From the NCBI RefSeq assembly GCF_963666665.1, contig NZ_OY762999.1, positions 2,175,501-2,239,500 of the forward strand: DNA of 64,000 nucleotides, in the 5' to 3' direction. Source of the stretch: Maridesulfovibrio sp. Lineage in GTDB: Bacteria; Desulfobacterota; Desulfovibrionia; Desulfovibrionales; Desulfovibrionaceae. The position numbers were made by a program, and so were the translations under genes. The notes under the pieces were generated by a model. The model ran no database searches. It was not told where the DNA came from and saw only the letters and a program-made list of their open reading frames with translations. This document shows, piece by piece, positions 34,551-42,688 of the stretch. Position 1 is the first letter of the stretch, and each line of letters starts with the position of its first letter.

Positions 34551-36422
34551 ATGTGTGGAATTGCAGGCTATTTCAATCCCGGCGGACACACCGGAGACAT
34601 TAAACCTATCCTCGACCTAATCTCCCATCGCGGACCTGATTTTCAGCATATCCACGCAGAGGAAAATATCGCACTGGGACATACCCGGCTTTCCATCCTC
34701 GACCTTTCCGATCTCGGCAACCAGCCCATGAAGGATCCGGCAACCGGAAATCTCATTGTTTTCAACGGGGAAATATACAATTTCAAATCGCTGCGCGAAG
34801 AATTGATCGGTAAAGGATACACCTTCAATTCATCCGGGGATACTGAAGTCCTGCTCAAGCTTTATGGGGAATACGGTGAAAAATGTATTTCCATGCTGCG
34901 CGGCATGTTTGCATTCGCCATCTGGGATAAGGCCAAGAAACAACTGTTCATTGCGCGTGACCGCCTCGGTAAAAAACCCTTCTTTTACTCCCAAAGCAGC
35001 AACAGTTTCATCTTTGCTTCAGAGATTCGTGCCCTTGCATCCCATCCTCACATTTCAAAAGATGTCGACGTGCAGGCCATAGACCTGTTCATGAGTACCG
35101 GATGCGTTCCGGCACCCTTTTCCATCTACGCAGACATCAGAAAACTTCCGGCCGCCCATTACGGCATTGTGAATGCTCATGGGCTTTCTCTGCATCGCTA
35201 TTGGTCCCTTGATTTCACCAGAAAAATTAATTGTTCCGAAGAAGAGGTACTGGAATCCCTGCACAGCCAACTTCTGGAAGCAACCAGAATCAGGCTGGAG
35301 AGTGATGTTCCGCTTGGGGCACTGCTTTCCGGAGGAGTCGATTCCAGCCTCGTTGTTGCGCTTATGGCTGAAGCCGGAAGTAAATCCATAGATACTTTCA
35401 CCATCGGATTCCACGAGAAGAAATACGATGAGTCAGGTCATGCAGCCAAGGTAGCGAAACATCTGGGTGTGAATCATCATGTGGAATATCTGGACCCGGC
35501 TCAATTTGAAAACATGCTGCCCGCAGTAGTCCGCCAATACGGTGAACCTTTTTCCGATGACGCAGCCTTGGCAACCATGCTGCTCAGCGAAGCCACCCGC
35601 AAGCACGTTACCGTTGCCCTCAGCGGAGATGGAGGAGATGAACTGGCCTGTGGATATTCTGCATACACTCACGTAAAACTGGCTTCCGCATTAGCCCCCC
35701 TGATCGGCAAAAAAGTTCTGCCCGAAAAGAATATTGCCAGCGCTTTCAGCAGCAATTCGGCACTGGGGAAAATGCGCCGTAAGATGATCTGCAAATTCCA
35801 CCCGGAATTCAAACGCATACTGCGCAATGAATTCAAGGTCGCCAGCTATAAAAATGATGTTTACCGCGCTGACGTTCGCGAGCAGTTGGGGCAATCCACC
35901 TTCAAATGGATGTACGAACTTTCCCGGCATGCCTGTGCACACGCCCACAATCCGGCAGAACGGCTGCTCTGGATGGATACTGTCCATTTCCTCGCCGACG
36001 CCCTGCTGGTGAAGGTGGACATTGCTTCCATGGCCCACAGCCTTGAAGTACGTTCTCCGCTGCTTGATCATGAACTTTTCGAATACATGGCCAGCCTGTC
36101 GCCTGAGCTAAAGATCAAGGGCGGTGAATCAAAATACCTGCTCAAGAAGCTTGCCGAGCGCTACCTGCCCAAGGATATCCTTTACCGCCGTAAGCAGGGC
36201 TTCTCCATGCCCGTTGCAAAATGGACCAGCGGAGATTCAGCGGACTTCACTCTCGATGCCATCAGTCAGGCTACGCCTTTCCTGCAACAGTACTTTGATA
36301 TGGATGCGCTGAACAACCGCATTGATGAGCATGTATCAGGACGGAAGAAGCACAAGAATTTTGTCTGGAACATATTGAATCTTGCTCTTTGGGCCATTGA
36401 GCATAAAAACGGTAGAGTCTAA
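34551..36422 (+). CDS. asnB: Asparagine synthase (glutamine-hydrolysing)
   Basis: 623 residues. The N-terminal Ntn glutaminase begins MCGIAGYF, with Cys2 as nucleophile after Met removal, and continues with ISHRGPD and GHTRLSILDLS. The C-terminal synthetase domain has the ATP pyrophosphatase loop LLSGGVDSSLVVALM and SGDGGDELACGY. It makes asparagine from aspartate, glutamine and ATP. Similar enzymes act in surface-polysaccharide clusters, but no such cluster is present here. It ends 44 bases before the convergent ABC permease, with a weak hairpin (about 36433-36458) between. Confidence 0.93.
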   Translation: MCGIAGYFNPGGHTGDIKPILDLISHRGPDFQHIHAEENIALGHTRLSILDLSDLGNQPMKDPATGNLIVFNGEIYNFKSLREELIGKGYTFNSSGDTEVLLKLYGEYGEKCISMLRGMFAFAIWDKAKKQLFIARDRLGKKPFFYSQSSNSFIFASEIRALASHPHISKDVDVQAIDLFMSTGCVPAPFSIYADIRKLPAAHYGIVNAHGLSLHRYWSLDFTRKINCSEEEVLESLHSQLLEATRIRLESDVPLGALLSGGVDSSLVVALMAEAGSKSIDTFTIGFHEKKYDESGHAAKVAKHLGVNHHVEYLDPAQFENMLPAVVRQYGEPFSDDAALATMLLSEATRKHVTVALSGDGGDELACGYSAYTHVKLASALAPLIGKKVLPEKNIASAFSSNSALGKMRRKMICKFHPEFKRILRNEFKVASYKNDVYRADVREQLGQSTFKWMYELSRHACAHAHNPAERLLWMDTVHFLADALLVKVDIASMAHSLEVRSPLLDHELFEYMASLSPELKIKGGESKYLLKKLAERYLPKDILYRRKQGFSMPVAKWTSGDSADFTLDAISQATPFLQQYFDMDALNNRIDEHVSGRKKHKNFVWNILNLALWAIEHKNGRV

Positions 36423-36465
36423 AAAGACAAGACTCCCGATTTTAGGTAAAACCGAGAGCTATTTA

Positions 36466-37275
36466 TTAATAAACTCTACGCATCCTGCCCAAGGCTGCCG
36501 AAATCAGAAATCCCGCGACACTGACGGCAATTATCGTAGCCCCCGAAGACAGATTCAGCTGATATGAGAGAAGTAGTCCGCTCACACAGAAAATCATACT
36601 TAAAATGGAAGAAAGGACCATCATGGAAAACAGGGATGATGTCCTGCTCTCTGCAATCTGGGGTGGAATAGTCAAAAGGGCGATGACCAGAATCAAACCG
36701 ACCACGCGGATGACCATAACCACACTGAGCGCAATAAGCGCCAGCATGATGAAATATAGCAGAGTTACCGGAACACCGCGCGAACGGGCGAACTCCTCAT
36801 CAAACGACATGGCCCAGAAGCCCTTGTAGCAGGATAGTACGATCAGAAGAACAAAGGCAGCAAGCCCCCCCATGAGCATAAGGTCAGACTTGGGTGTGGC
36901 GAGGATACCGCCAAACAGATAACTCATCAGATCCACATTGTAGCCGGGGGTTATATCCAGCAAAATAATCCCCAAAGCCATACCAGCAGCCCACATAACA
37001 CCGATAAAAGAATCTGCCCTCTCCTTTACACGCATGGTCACCAAAGCCATGAGCAAGGCCGCGCAAACTGCGAACCCAGCAGTAACCGGAAGCATAGGCA
37101 GGCCTAGATAAAAAGCCAGCCCCACCCCGCCATAGGAAGCGTGGGCCACCCCTCCGGCCAGCAACACCACCCTGTTGACGACTACCAGCGCACCGATGAT
37201 CCCGCAGATAATGGACGCCAGTAAACCGGCCATGAGCGCATTCTGCATGAATTCATAACTCAGAGCCTCAAGCAT
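36466..37275 (-). CDS. Zn/Mn-type ABC transporter permease (ZnuB-like)
   Basis: 269 residues with about eight membrane helices, ABC-3 family permease of metal uptake systems: ALMAGLLASIICGIIGALVVVNRVVLLAGGVAHASYGGVG at the N-terminus and GLILVIALLTIPPQIA near the C-terminus. The frame opens 22 codons further upstream, but AAGGAGA six bases before the ATG at 37275 fixes the start, which overlaps the ATPase stop by eight bases. No periplasmic binding protein gene is adjacent, so the metal (zinc, manganese or iron) is unproved. Confidence 0.92.
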   Translation of the reverse strand: MLEALSYEFMQNALMAGLLASIICGIIGALVVVNRVVLLAGGVAHASYGGVGLAFYLGLPMLPVTAGFAVCAALLMALVTMRVKERADSFIGVMWAAGMALGIILLDITPGYNVDLMSYLFGGILATPKSDLMLMGGLAAFVLLIVLSCYKGFWAMSFDEEFARSRGVPVTLLYFIMLALIALSVVMVIRVVGLILVIALLTIPPQIAESRTSSLFSMMVLSSILSMIFCVSGLLLSYQLNLSSGATIIAVSVAGFLISAALGRMRRVY

Positions 37276-38089
37276 TCCAGTCTCCTTCAGTCTCATCTGA
37301 TTCAGGATGAAACTCCAGCACACGGTGCGGAAGTTCTCCATGAGTTACCAACTCAATAGGACATGTACCCTTAAGGGTTTCGCCATAAGCCTCGCTGAGC
37401 AACTCACGGGTAATCTTGGGCTGGTCATGCAAGTGCACTTTGCGGTTGACGCAGGCAACAGATTTCACGCCCTGTCCGAGTACAGAAATATCATGACTGA
37501 CCATAACAATGGTCATTTCTGCATTAAGTTCTTTGAGCAGGCAGTAAAGACCGCTTTTACCGGCCTGATCCACACTGGCAGCAGGTTCATCCAGAAGCAG
37601 CATCTTCGGTTCATCCACAATAGCCCGGGCAATGAAAACCCGCTGCTTCTGTCCACCTGAAAGATCGGAGACTTTGCGGTCTATATGCTCTAGCATCCCA
37701 ACCCGCTCAAGAGCCTTTTCAACCTCTCCAGCGGAACCATTTCCGAAACTCAGGCCGAAGACTCCCTTAAAGCCCGGAGAAACCTTACCCATAAGAACTG
37801 CATCACGGACAGTAATGGGAAAGCTGGCGGAAACTGTCGTGTACTGCGGCATATAACCGATGCGCCCGCCATGCCTGCCCGGAGGCATACCCAGTATTTC
37901 AATACTGCCCTGTTGCGGTTCAATCAGCCCCAGCAACAACTTGAGCAAAGTGGTTTTGCCGCCCCCGTTAGGTCCGATTACAGCAAGATAGTCTCCCGGC
38001 ATTATCTCAAAGCTGGCATGGTCCAACACCATATGCTGACCGTACCCGAAACATACGTCTTTAAAACTTATTACACTTTTATGATCCAT
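37268..38089 (-). CDS. Zn/Mn-type ABC transporter ATP-binding protein (ZnuC-like)
   Basis: 273 residues. ATPase subunit with Walker A GPNGGGKTTLLKLL (about 38-51), Q-loop GYMPQYTT, signature LSGGQKQR (about 143), Walker B MLLLDEPAASVD and switch His in VMVSHDISV. The C-terminal 50 residues (after about 220) carry scattered His residues but no clear regulatory domain. Operon with the permease. The upstream 200 bases are AT-rich; I saw no clear Zur or Fur box. Confidence 0.93.
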   Translation of the reverse strand: MDHKSVISFKDVCFGYGQHMVLDHASFEIMPGDYLAVIGPNGGGKTTLLKLLLGLIEPQQGSIEILGMPPGRHGGRIGYMPQYTTVSASFPITVRDAVLMGKVSPGFKGVFGLSFGNGSAGEVEKALERVGMLEHIDRKVSDLSGGQKQRVFIARAIVDEPKMLLLDEPAASVDQAGKSGLYCLLKELNAEMTIVMVSHDISVLGQGVKSVACVNRKVHLHDQPKITRELLSEAYGETLKGTCPIELVTHGELPHRVLEFHPESDETEGDWNA

Positions 38090-38292
38090 TTAATATTACC
38101 TTCCGCCATTTATTTAGGCGAACAAACTGATAGCCTAATTGAGATTGAATTGCACTATCTTTTTACGGCAGTATTTCTTATAATCAACAATATAAAGTTT
38201 ACAACAGCCTCACTGTATGATTCCTTCAAATTTAAATCTCCCTGCAGCAAAAGCAAGGATATGAAGCATAACACTTTAAAAGGAATATGAAA

Positions 38293-38871
38293 ATGCAACT
38301 TTTATTCATTGGAGACTCACTTACATCAGGAGTTAGTGACTCGGAGCGGCTGGGCTGGGCCGGAAGAATTTGCAAACAGCTTGATCCACAAGGAGCTAAA
38401 CTGACAGCGTACAATCTCGGCGTACGGGCATCCACCACAGCACATATTGAATCCCGCTGGGAGAAAGAAGCCGCCGACCGCGTCAATCCTGATGCTCCGG
38501 TTCTGCTGATATTCTGTATGGGTGCACCTGACGCGGTTAAAGACATTTCGCTTGAGCAGAGCAAGGCCTGTGCTGAAAATATTCTCCACAGCGCAAAAAA
38601 CAACTATGCAACCTTGCTCATCACTCCACCGCCCATGATTAATGAAGAGAAAGACAAAAGAACAATAAATCTTTCTGCTGAGTTCAATAAAATATGCTCA
38701 AAACTTGACATTCCCTGTCTGGATATTAATTCTCCCCTGCGGGAAAATCCCGCTTACATCAAGGCCCTCAAGGAAAGCGACGGAGTCCATCCGAACGCGG
38801 AAGGTTACGGCATCATGGCCGGAGTGATCAGCAAATTCATTTCCCCTTACATCCTGCCCCACCTCAGCTAA
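38293..38871 (+). CDS. SGNH/GDSL-family hydrolase
   Basis: About 192 residues. Esterase-like fold with block I LLFIGDSLTSGV (catalytic Ser in GDSL), a block II Gly in NLGVRAST, block III GAPDAV in place of the usual GxND, and the C-terminal DGVHPNAEGYG with Asp and His of the triad. There is no signal peptide, so it is cytoplasmic. It could be a lysophospholipase/thioesterase-like or carbohydrate esterase. AAGGA fits the ATG at 38293 (MQLLFIGD) better than 38287. Confidence 0.88.
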   Translation: MQLLFIGDSLTSGVSDSERLGWAGRICKQLDPQGAKLTAYNLGVRASTTAHIESRWEKEAADRVNPDAPVLLIFCMGAPDAVKDISLEQSKACAENILHSAKNNYATLLITPPPMINEEKDKRTINLSAEFNKICSKLDIPCLDINSPLRENPAYIKALKESDGVHPNAEGYGIMAGVISKFISPYILPHLS

Positions 38872-38956
38872 ATCACGTCTTTCCCACAATCCAGTTACGA
38901 ACCGGACAGCATACCCTTGATGGGGATGCTGTCCTTATTTGATGAGGAGTTTTCCC

Positions 38957-39973
38957 ATGAGATCATTTGCCAGCGACAACTACTCCGGGGTCCATCCCGA
39001 AATAATGACAGCCATCATGGAAGCTAACGAGGACCACATGTCCTCCTACGGTGCCGACCCGGTTTCTGCGGAAGCTGAAAAACTTTTTAAAACCCACTTC
39101 GGCGAACAGGCCAAAATTTTCTTCCTGACCACCGGGACAGCTACCAACACCCTGATCCTGCGCCATCTCTGCAAAAGCTGGAACAGTGTCATCTGCTCTG
39201 AAGACGCCCACATCAATGTTGATGAATGCGGTTCACCGGAAAGCATGGGTATCAAGCTTATGCTGGCTGAGACCAAAAACGGAAAGATCAGCGTGGAAAC
39301 CATCAAGCCTCTGGTCCCTTCCGAACCGGATGTGCACCGTGCGCAGCCAGCAGTAGTCTCAATTACCCAGAACACCGAACTTGGAACCCTTTACAGTCTG
39401 GCTGAAATCAAATCCATCTGTGATTTTGCTCACAGCAAGGGACTCTACGTGCACATGGACGGAGCTAGAATCGCCAATGCTGCTGCCGCACTCGGGGTAA
39501 CTTTCAAGGAAATGACCGTTGACTGCGGAGTGGACGTACTTTCCTTCGGCGGAAGCAAAAACGGATGCATGTGTGCTGAAGCTGCGGTTTTCATCACCCC
39601 TGAATTAGGCAAGGATTTCGAGTATATCCGCAAGCAGAACATGCAGCTTATCTCAAAGATGCGTTACGTAGGCGCACAGTTCAAAGCCCTGCTTACCGAC
39701 GAACTCTGGAAAAGGAATGCTGAGCATTCAAACTCACTTGCCCGTAAGCTGGCAGAAAAAGCCGGAGCCATTGAGGGTGTAAAAATCACCCGTCCGGTAG
39801 AAGCAAACGGTGTATTCGCCATTATCCCTGAGCATGCAGTGGAAAAGCTACAGGAAAGATTCCCATTCTACATCTGGGATGAAAAAACCGGTGAAGTGCG
39901 CTGGATGACCTCTTGGTCTACCACCGAAGAGGATATTGAAAACTTCTGCGCTGCTTTGGAAGAATTAATTTAA
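38957..39973 (+). CDS. Low-specificity threonine aldolase family protein
   Basis: 338 residues, fold type I PLP enzyme of the L-threonine aldolase / beta-eliminating lyase family, splitting threonine or related beta-hydroxy amino acids into glycine and an aldehyde. The N-terminus SFASDNYSGVHPEIMTAI, central ITQNTELGTLYSL, HMDGARIANAAAALG and the Schiff-base Lys in SFGGSKNGCMCAEA are characteristic. GAGGAG lies before the ATG at 38957, so the upstream in-frame start (38939) is less likely. It is followed within four bases by an intergenic element. Confidence 0.9.
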   Translation: MRSFASDNYSGVHPEIMTAIMEANEDHMSSYGADPVSAEAEKLFKTHFGEQAKIFFLTTGTATNTLILRHLCKSWNSVICSEDAHINVDECGSPESMGIKLMLAETKNGKISVETIKPLVPSEPDVHRAQPAVVSITQNTELGTLYSLAEIKSICDFAHSKGLYVHMDGARIANAAAALGVTFKEMTVDCGVDVLSFGGSKNGCMCAEAAVFITPELGKDFEYIRKQNMQLISKMRYVGAQFKALLTDELWKRNAEHSNSLARKLAEKAGAIEGVKITRPVEANGVFAIIPEHAVEKLQERFPFYIWDEKTGEVRWMTSWSTTEEDIENFCAALEELI

Positions 39974-39976
39974 TTT

Positions 39977-40031
39977 TGCCTCCGGCGGCTTAAACCCTTT
40001 TGCAAAAGGATTTAAGAATCCCAAAACCTTT
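39977..40031 (+). repeat. Copy A of the intergenic GCCTCCGGCGGC element
   Basis: Begins TGCCTCCGGCGGC four bases after the threonine-aldolase stop, then AACCCTTTTGCAAAAGGATT (hairpin) and the tail AATCCCAAAACCTTT. Same order of parts as the copies at 48964 (minus), 55694 and 16138 (minus). Confidence 0.7.
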
Positions 40032-40075
40032 CATTATGGCTTCACCACTATTGGAGGGAGACCGTAAATTAATTT

Positions 40076-40110
40076 AACGCCCTCTTTTTAACACCGTAAA
40101 AGAGGGCGTT
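40076..40110. terminator. Bidirectional terminator between threonine aldolase and olsF-like genes
   Basis: AACGCCCTCTTTT pairs perfectly with AAAAGAGGGCGTT over a nine-base loop and is flanked by T-rich or A-rich tails on both sides. Confidence 0.9.
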
Positions 40111-40135
40111 TATTTATATTAACGTTAAATTGGGC

Positions 40136-42004
40136 CTAGGCCACTTTTTCATCATTACTTGGGCAACCGCAATCTTTCCTATCCCCAGCAGCCGAAGATT
40201 TTAGATGGTAATCCAAATATTCCCTTCCCTGCTCCCTGCCCATAAACTTGAACAGGCTGCGTTCGGAAGTTTCCAGCAGGTCGACCACGATTAATCCGTC
40301 AAGTGCATTGCCGAAATCAGGATCTACGTTAAAACCGGCCAGCTTGCCGCCGATCTTCAAATAATGACGCAGCAGGACCGGAATTCCTCCGCCTCCTTCA
40401 ATATCCTGAACTACTTTCTCCAAGTCGGACTCATCAGCAAAGAAAACACCCGGTAAGTTTTTCTGCCATGCCTTCAGCTTCTTGAATTTCAAAGGCCGGG
40501 CCGGGGAAATAAGCTCCGCCAAATCCGTGCGTCCATTATGTTTCAGCAAAGAATCAGCAATCAATTCACGGGATATTCTCTTATAGTCATTGGAAATGCT
40601 TACGCACCCGAACAGATAGCGGTACTGCGGATTGCGCGCGAGATAAGCGGCAATCCCTTTCCAAAGCATCATCAACGAATAAAAATTCTTTTGATAACTG
40701 GGCCGGATAAAGGACCTGCCCAGCTCAAGGGCCGGACTGACTTTATCGAAAAATTTGGGATCAAAACGGAAGAAGGAATGACTGTAAACCCCGTTCAACC
40801 CGAATCTCCTGATCTGTTCATCTGCTCGGGAGATTCGATAAGCCCCGGCAATTTCATTGCTTTCCTTATGCCATAGAACCAGATGGATAAAGGTATTGTC
40901 GAAACGATCCACATCAACAGCCTGCCCGGTTCCTTCACCGACTTGACGAAAAGTCTTTTCTCGCAAACGCCCTATTTCGTGCAGAACAAAGGGGCAATTA
41001 GCAGCATGGACTTCATGCACCGCAAATTCGTTATTCTCCACCAGCACGGATTCCGACCCAAGCATGCTCAGCTCGGTAATGATCCTGCGCTGTGAAACCT
41101 GATCACTGATACTGGCTTCCTTTTTCTTGAAGGCGGGCAAGAAAATTCGATTCTTTTTGAAACGCGAATGCAGGCTATATGTGCGGAAACGCAAGTATTC
41201 CATGAGCTCCTGTTTGTCATCAAATGATGCCAAACGCTCTCCGCTGATAGTATTACCAACGGCGTACTCAACCGGTCCTGATTTTTGTTTCAGGTTTTCG
41301 CGAGGCAAAAGTACAGTACGCAGGGAAGGATGGATCATGCCTGCTGCCTGAAAGAGCACACTATTGCGACCATTAAAGAATACTGGCGTGGCACTGGCTC
41401 CGGTGCGCTTGATAATCCCGCCGACTGACGGACTCCATGCCGGGTCTTCCACCTTGGCTCCCTTGATATTGAGACTAGCGACCTCTCCGGCGGGGAATAC
41501 AGCAAGCATGCCGCCGGACTTCACCCATTCAACGGCTTCCTTGAGTCCGGAAATATTACCTAAATGAGACCCTTTGCGTCCGAAGGGATCCACTGCTATC
41601 AGATAATCTTTCATCTCTGGAATTAATCCGAGCATGAAATTAGCCATGATTTTGACATCCGGTCGAACCGCTTTCAGTAACTGAATTAGAATCAGCCCTT
41701 CCACAACGCCGAAAGGATGATTCGCCACCACCACTGAAGGTCCGCTTTTAGGAATCCTTTTCAATTCCTGCGTATCCAATTCCACGTTTACACCTAACAG
41801 GCTTAATGCCTTACTCACAAAATCATCGTGTTTTTTTTCAAGCCAGTGCTCTTCATCGTGCAATCTGTCATATAAGAAGTTCAAACGTGGCAGGCACAAA
41901 AGGTGTGACAGTGGTTTTTCTACGAGCGAGAACAAAGCCCCCCTGAAAGGATCCTCAAACGGTGATTTCAAACTGAATAAATCTGAACAGGTTTCACGTC
42001 CCAT
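40136..42004 (-). CDS. olsF: Bifunctional O-/N-acyltransferase, OlsF-like (ornithine lipid synthesis)
   Basis: 622 residues with two acyltransferase domains. The N-terminal half is PlsC-like, with VVVANHPFGVVEG in place of HxxxxD and FPAGEVAS as the second block. The C-terminal half (about 325-600) is an OlsB/hemolysin-type GNAT domain (Acetyltransf_5) with ELGRSFIRPSYQ, MLWKGIAAYLARNPQYRYLFGCVS. OlsF enzymes combine both steps of ornithine-lipid synthesis: N-acylation of ornithine and O-acylation of the lyso form. Other amino acids could be the head group. GGAG lies six bases before the ATG at 42004. The tail ends with a CGCP motif of unknown meaning. Confidence 0.78.
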   Translation of the reverse strand: MGRETCSDLFSLKSPFEDPFRGALFSLVEKPLSHLLCLPRLNFLYDRLHDEEHWLEKKHDDFVSKALSLLGVNVELDTQELKRIPKSGPSVVVANHPFGVVEGLILIQLLKAVRPDVKIMANFMLGLIPEMKDYLIAVDPFGRKGSHLGNISGLKEAVEWVKSGGMLAVFPAGEVASLNIKGAKVEDPAWSPSVGGIIKRTGASATPVFFNGRNSVLFQAAGMIHPSLRTVLLPRENLKQKSGPVEYAVGNTISGERLASFDDKQELMEYLRFRTYSLHSRFKKNRIFLPAFKKKEASISDQVSQRRIITELSMLGSESVLVENNEFAVHEVHAANCPFVLHEIGRLREKTFRQVGEGTGQAVDVDRFDNTFIHLVLWHKESNEIAGAYRISRADEQIRRFGLNGVYSHSFFRFDPKFFDKVSPALELGRSFIRPSYQKNFYSLMMLWKGIAAYLARNPQYRYLFGCVSISNDYKRISRELIADSLLKHNGRTDLAELISPARPLKFKKLKAWQKNLPGVFFADESDLEKVVQDIEGGGGIPVLLRHYLKIGGKLAGFNVDPDFGNALDGLIVVDLLETSERSLFKFMGREQGREYLDYHLKSSAAGDRKDCGCPSNDEKVA

Positions 42005-42154
42005 CAACAACTCCCGGCTATTAATTTTTGTTAAATTACTTTAACCGGACAGATTCCCGCCTGTGTTACCTTGCAGTGACATGTGCCTTACATTTTCACC
42101 TCACCGACCTAGCCCAAGAAATAGACCATTCTATATGCTAAGAAAAATAAAAAA

Positions 42155-42174
42155 GCAGACAAATTAATGTCTGC
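42155..42174 (-). terminator. Terminator after the 117-residue hypothetical gene
   Basis: On the minus strand GCAGACA pairs with TGTCTGC over a six-base loop, followed by TTTTTTATTTTT. Confidence 0.85.
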
Positions 42175-42208
42175 CTTATTTTGTACTTGTCAACCGTTTG
42201 AAAATTGA

Positions 42209-42562
42209 CTACTGAATAGTTCCAAGATCGGCTTTCATATGCCAATGATCCCTTGGGATTGGGATACAGAAACTGCGTTCAGCCACGTCTGCGCACAGTA
42301 TCAACCCCTTCGTATCCTGATCCCAAAACACACGATCTATAAAAAAGGCTATAGCTTGTGAATTGGTCAGTGTCTCGGGCCGGCTACCGGGCATAAATCT
42401 TTGCATCACTGCAACGGCAGCTTTCTTCAGGGTCAGTACAGCGTGGGTCGAAATGGCTACATCCTGAAAATCCAATTCATGGAGTATTGCGCTTTCCCCG
42501 GCCATGACTTCAGCGATCTTGACCCGCTCCTCAGACGCTTCGCGGTGTTGATAATTATTCAT
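42209..42562 (-). CDS. Hypothetical 117-residue protein
   Basis: 117 residues, cytoplasmic, no membrane helix. It contains a helical middle (LTLKKAAVAVMQRFMPGSRPETLTNSQAIAFFIDRVFW) and a beta-rich end (GLILCADVAERSFCIPIPRDHWHMK). No family is recognised. Own terminator and a GGAGG ribosome site upstream of the ATG support it as a gene. Its start region lies about 130 bases from the divergent GH13-like gene. Confidence 0.6.
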   Translation of the reverse strand: MNNYQHREASEERVKIAEVMAGESAILHELDFQDVAISTHAVLTLKKAAVAVMQRFMPGSRPETLTNSQAIAFFIDRVFWDQDTKGLILCADVAERSFCIPIPRDHWHMKADLGTIQ

Positions 42563-42688
42563 GGTCTGCCTCCTAATGCTGTTACGAGATGCAAGTACTC
42601 AATCACATGCAAAAGACGAGCCGACTGTTGGTATCAGTATACATTATTATTTTCGCAAAAACAAAATATTTTTACTACGGGCAGATCT

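Noticed and set aside
38090..38292. Zur or Fur box upstream of the ABC pair
   Set aside because: The AT-rich stretch has partial symmetry (AATTGAGATTGAATT) but does not match a known consensus.
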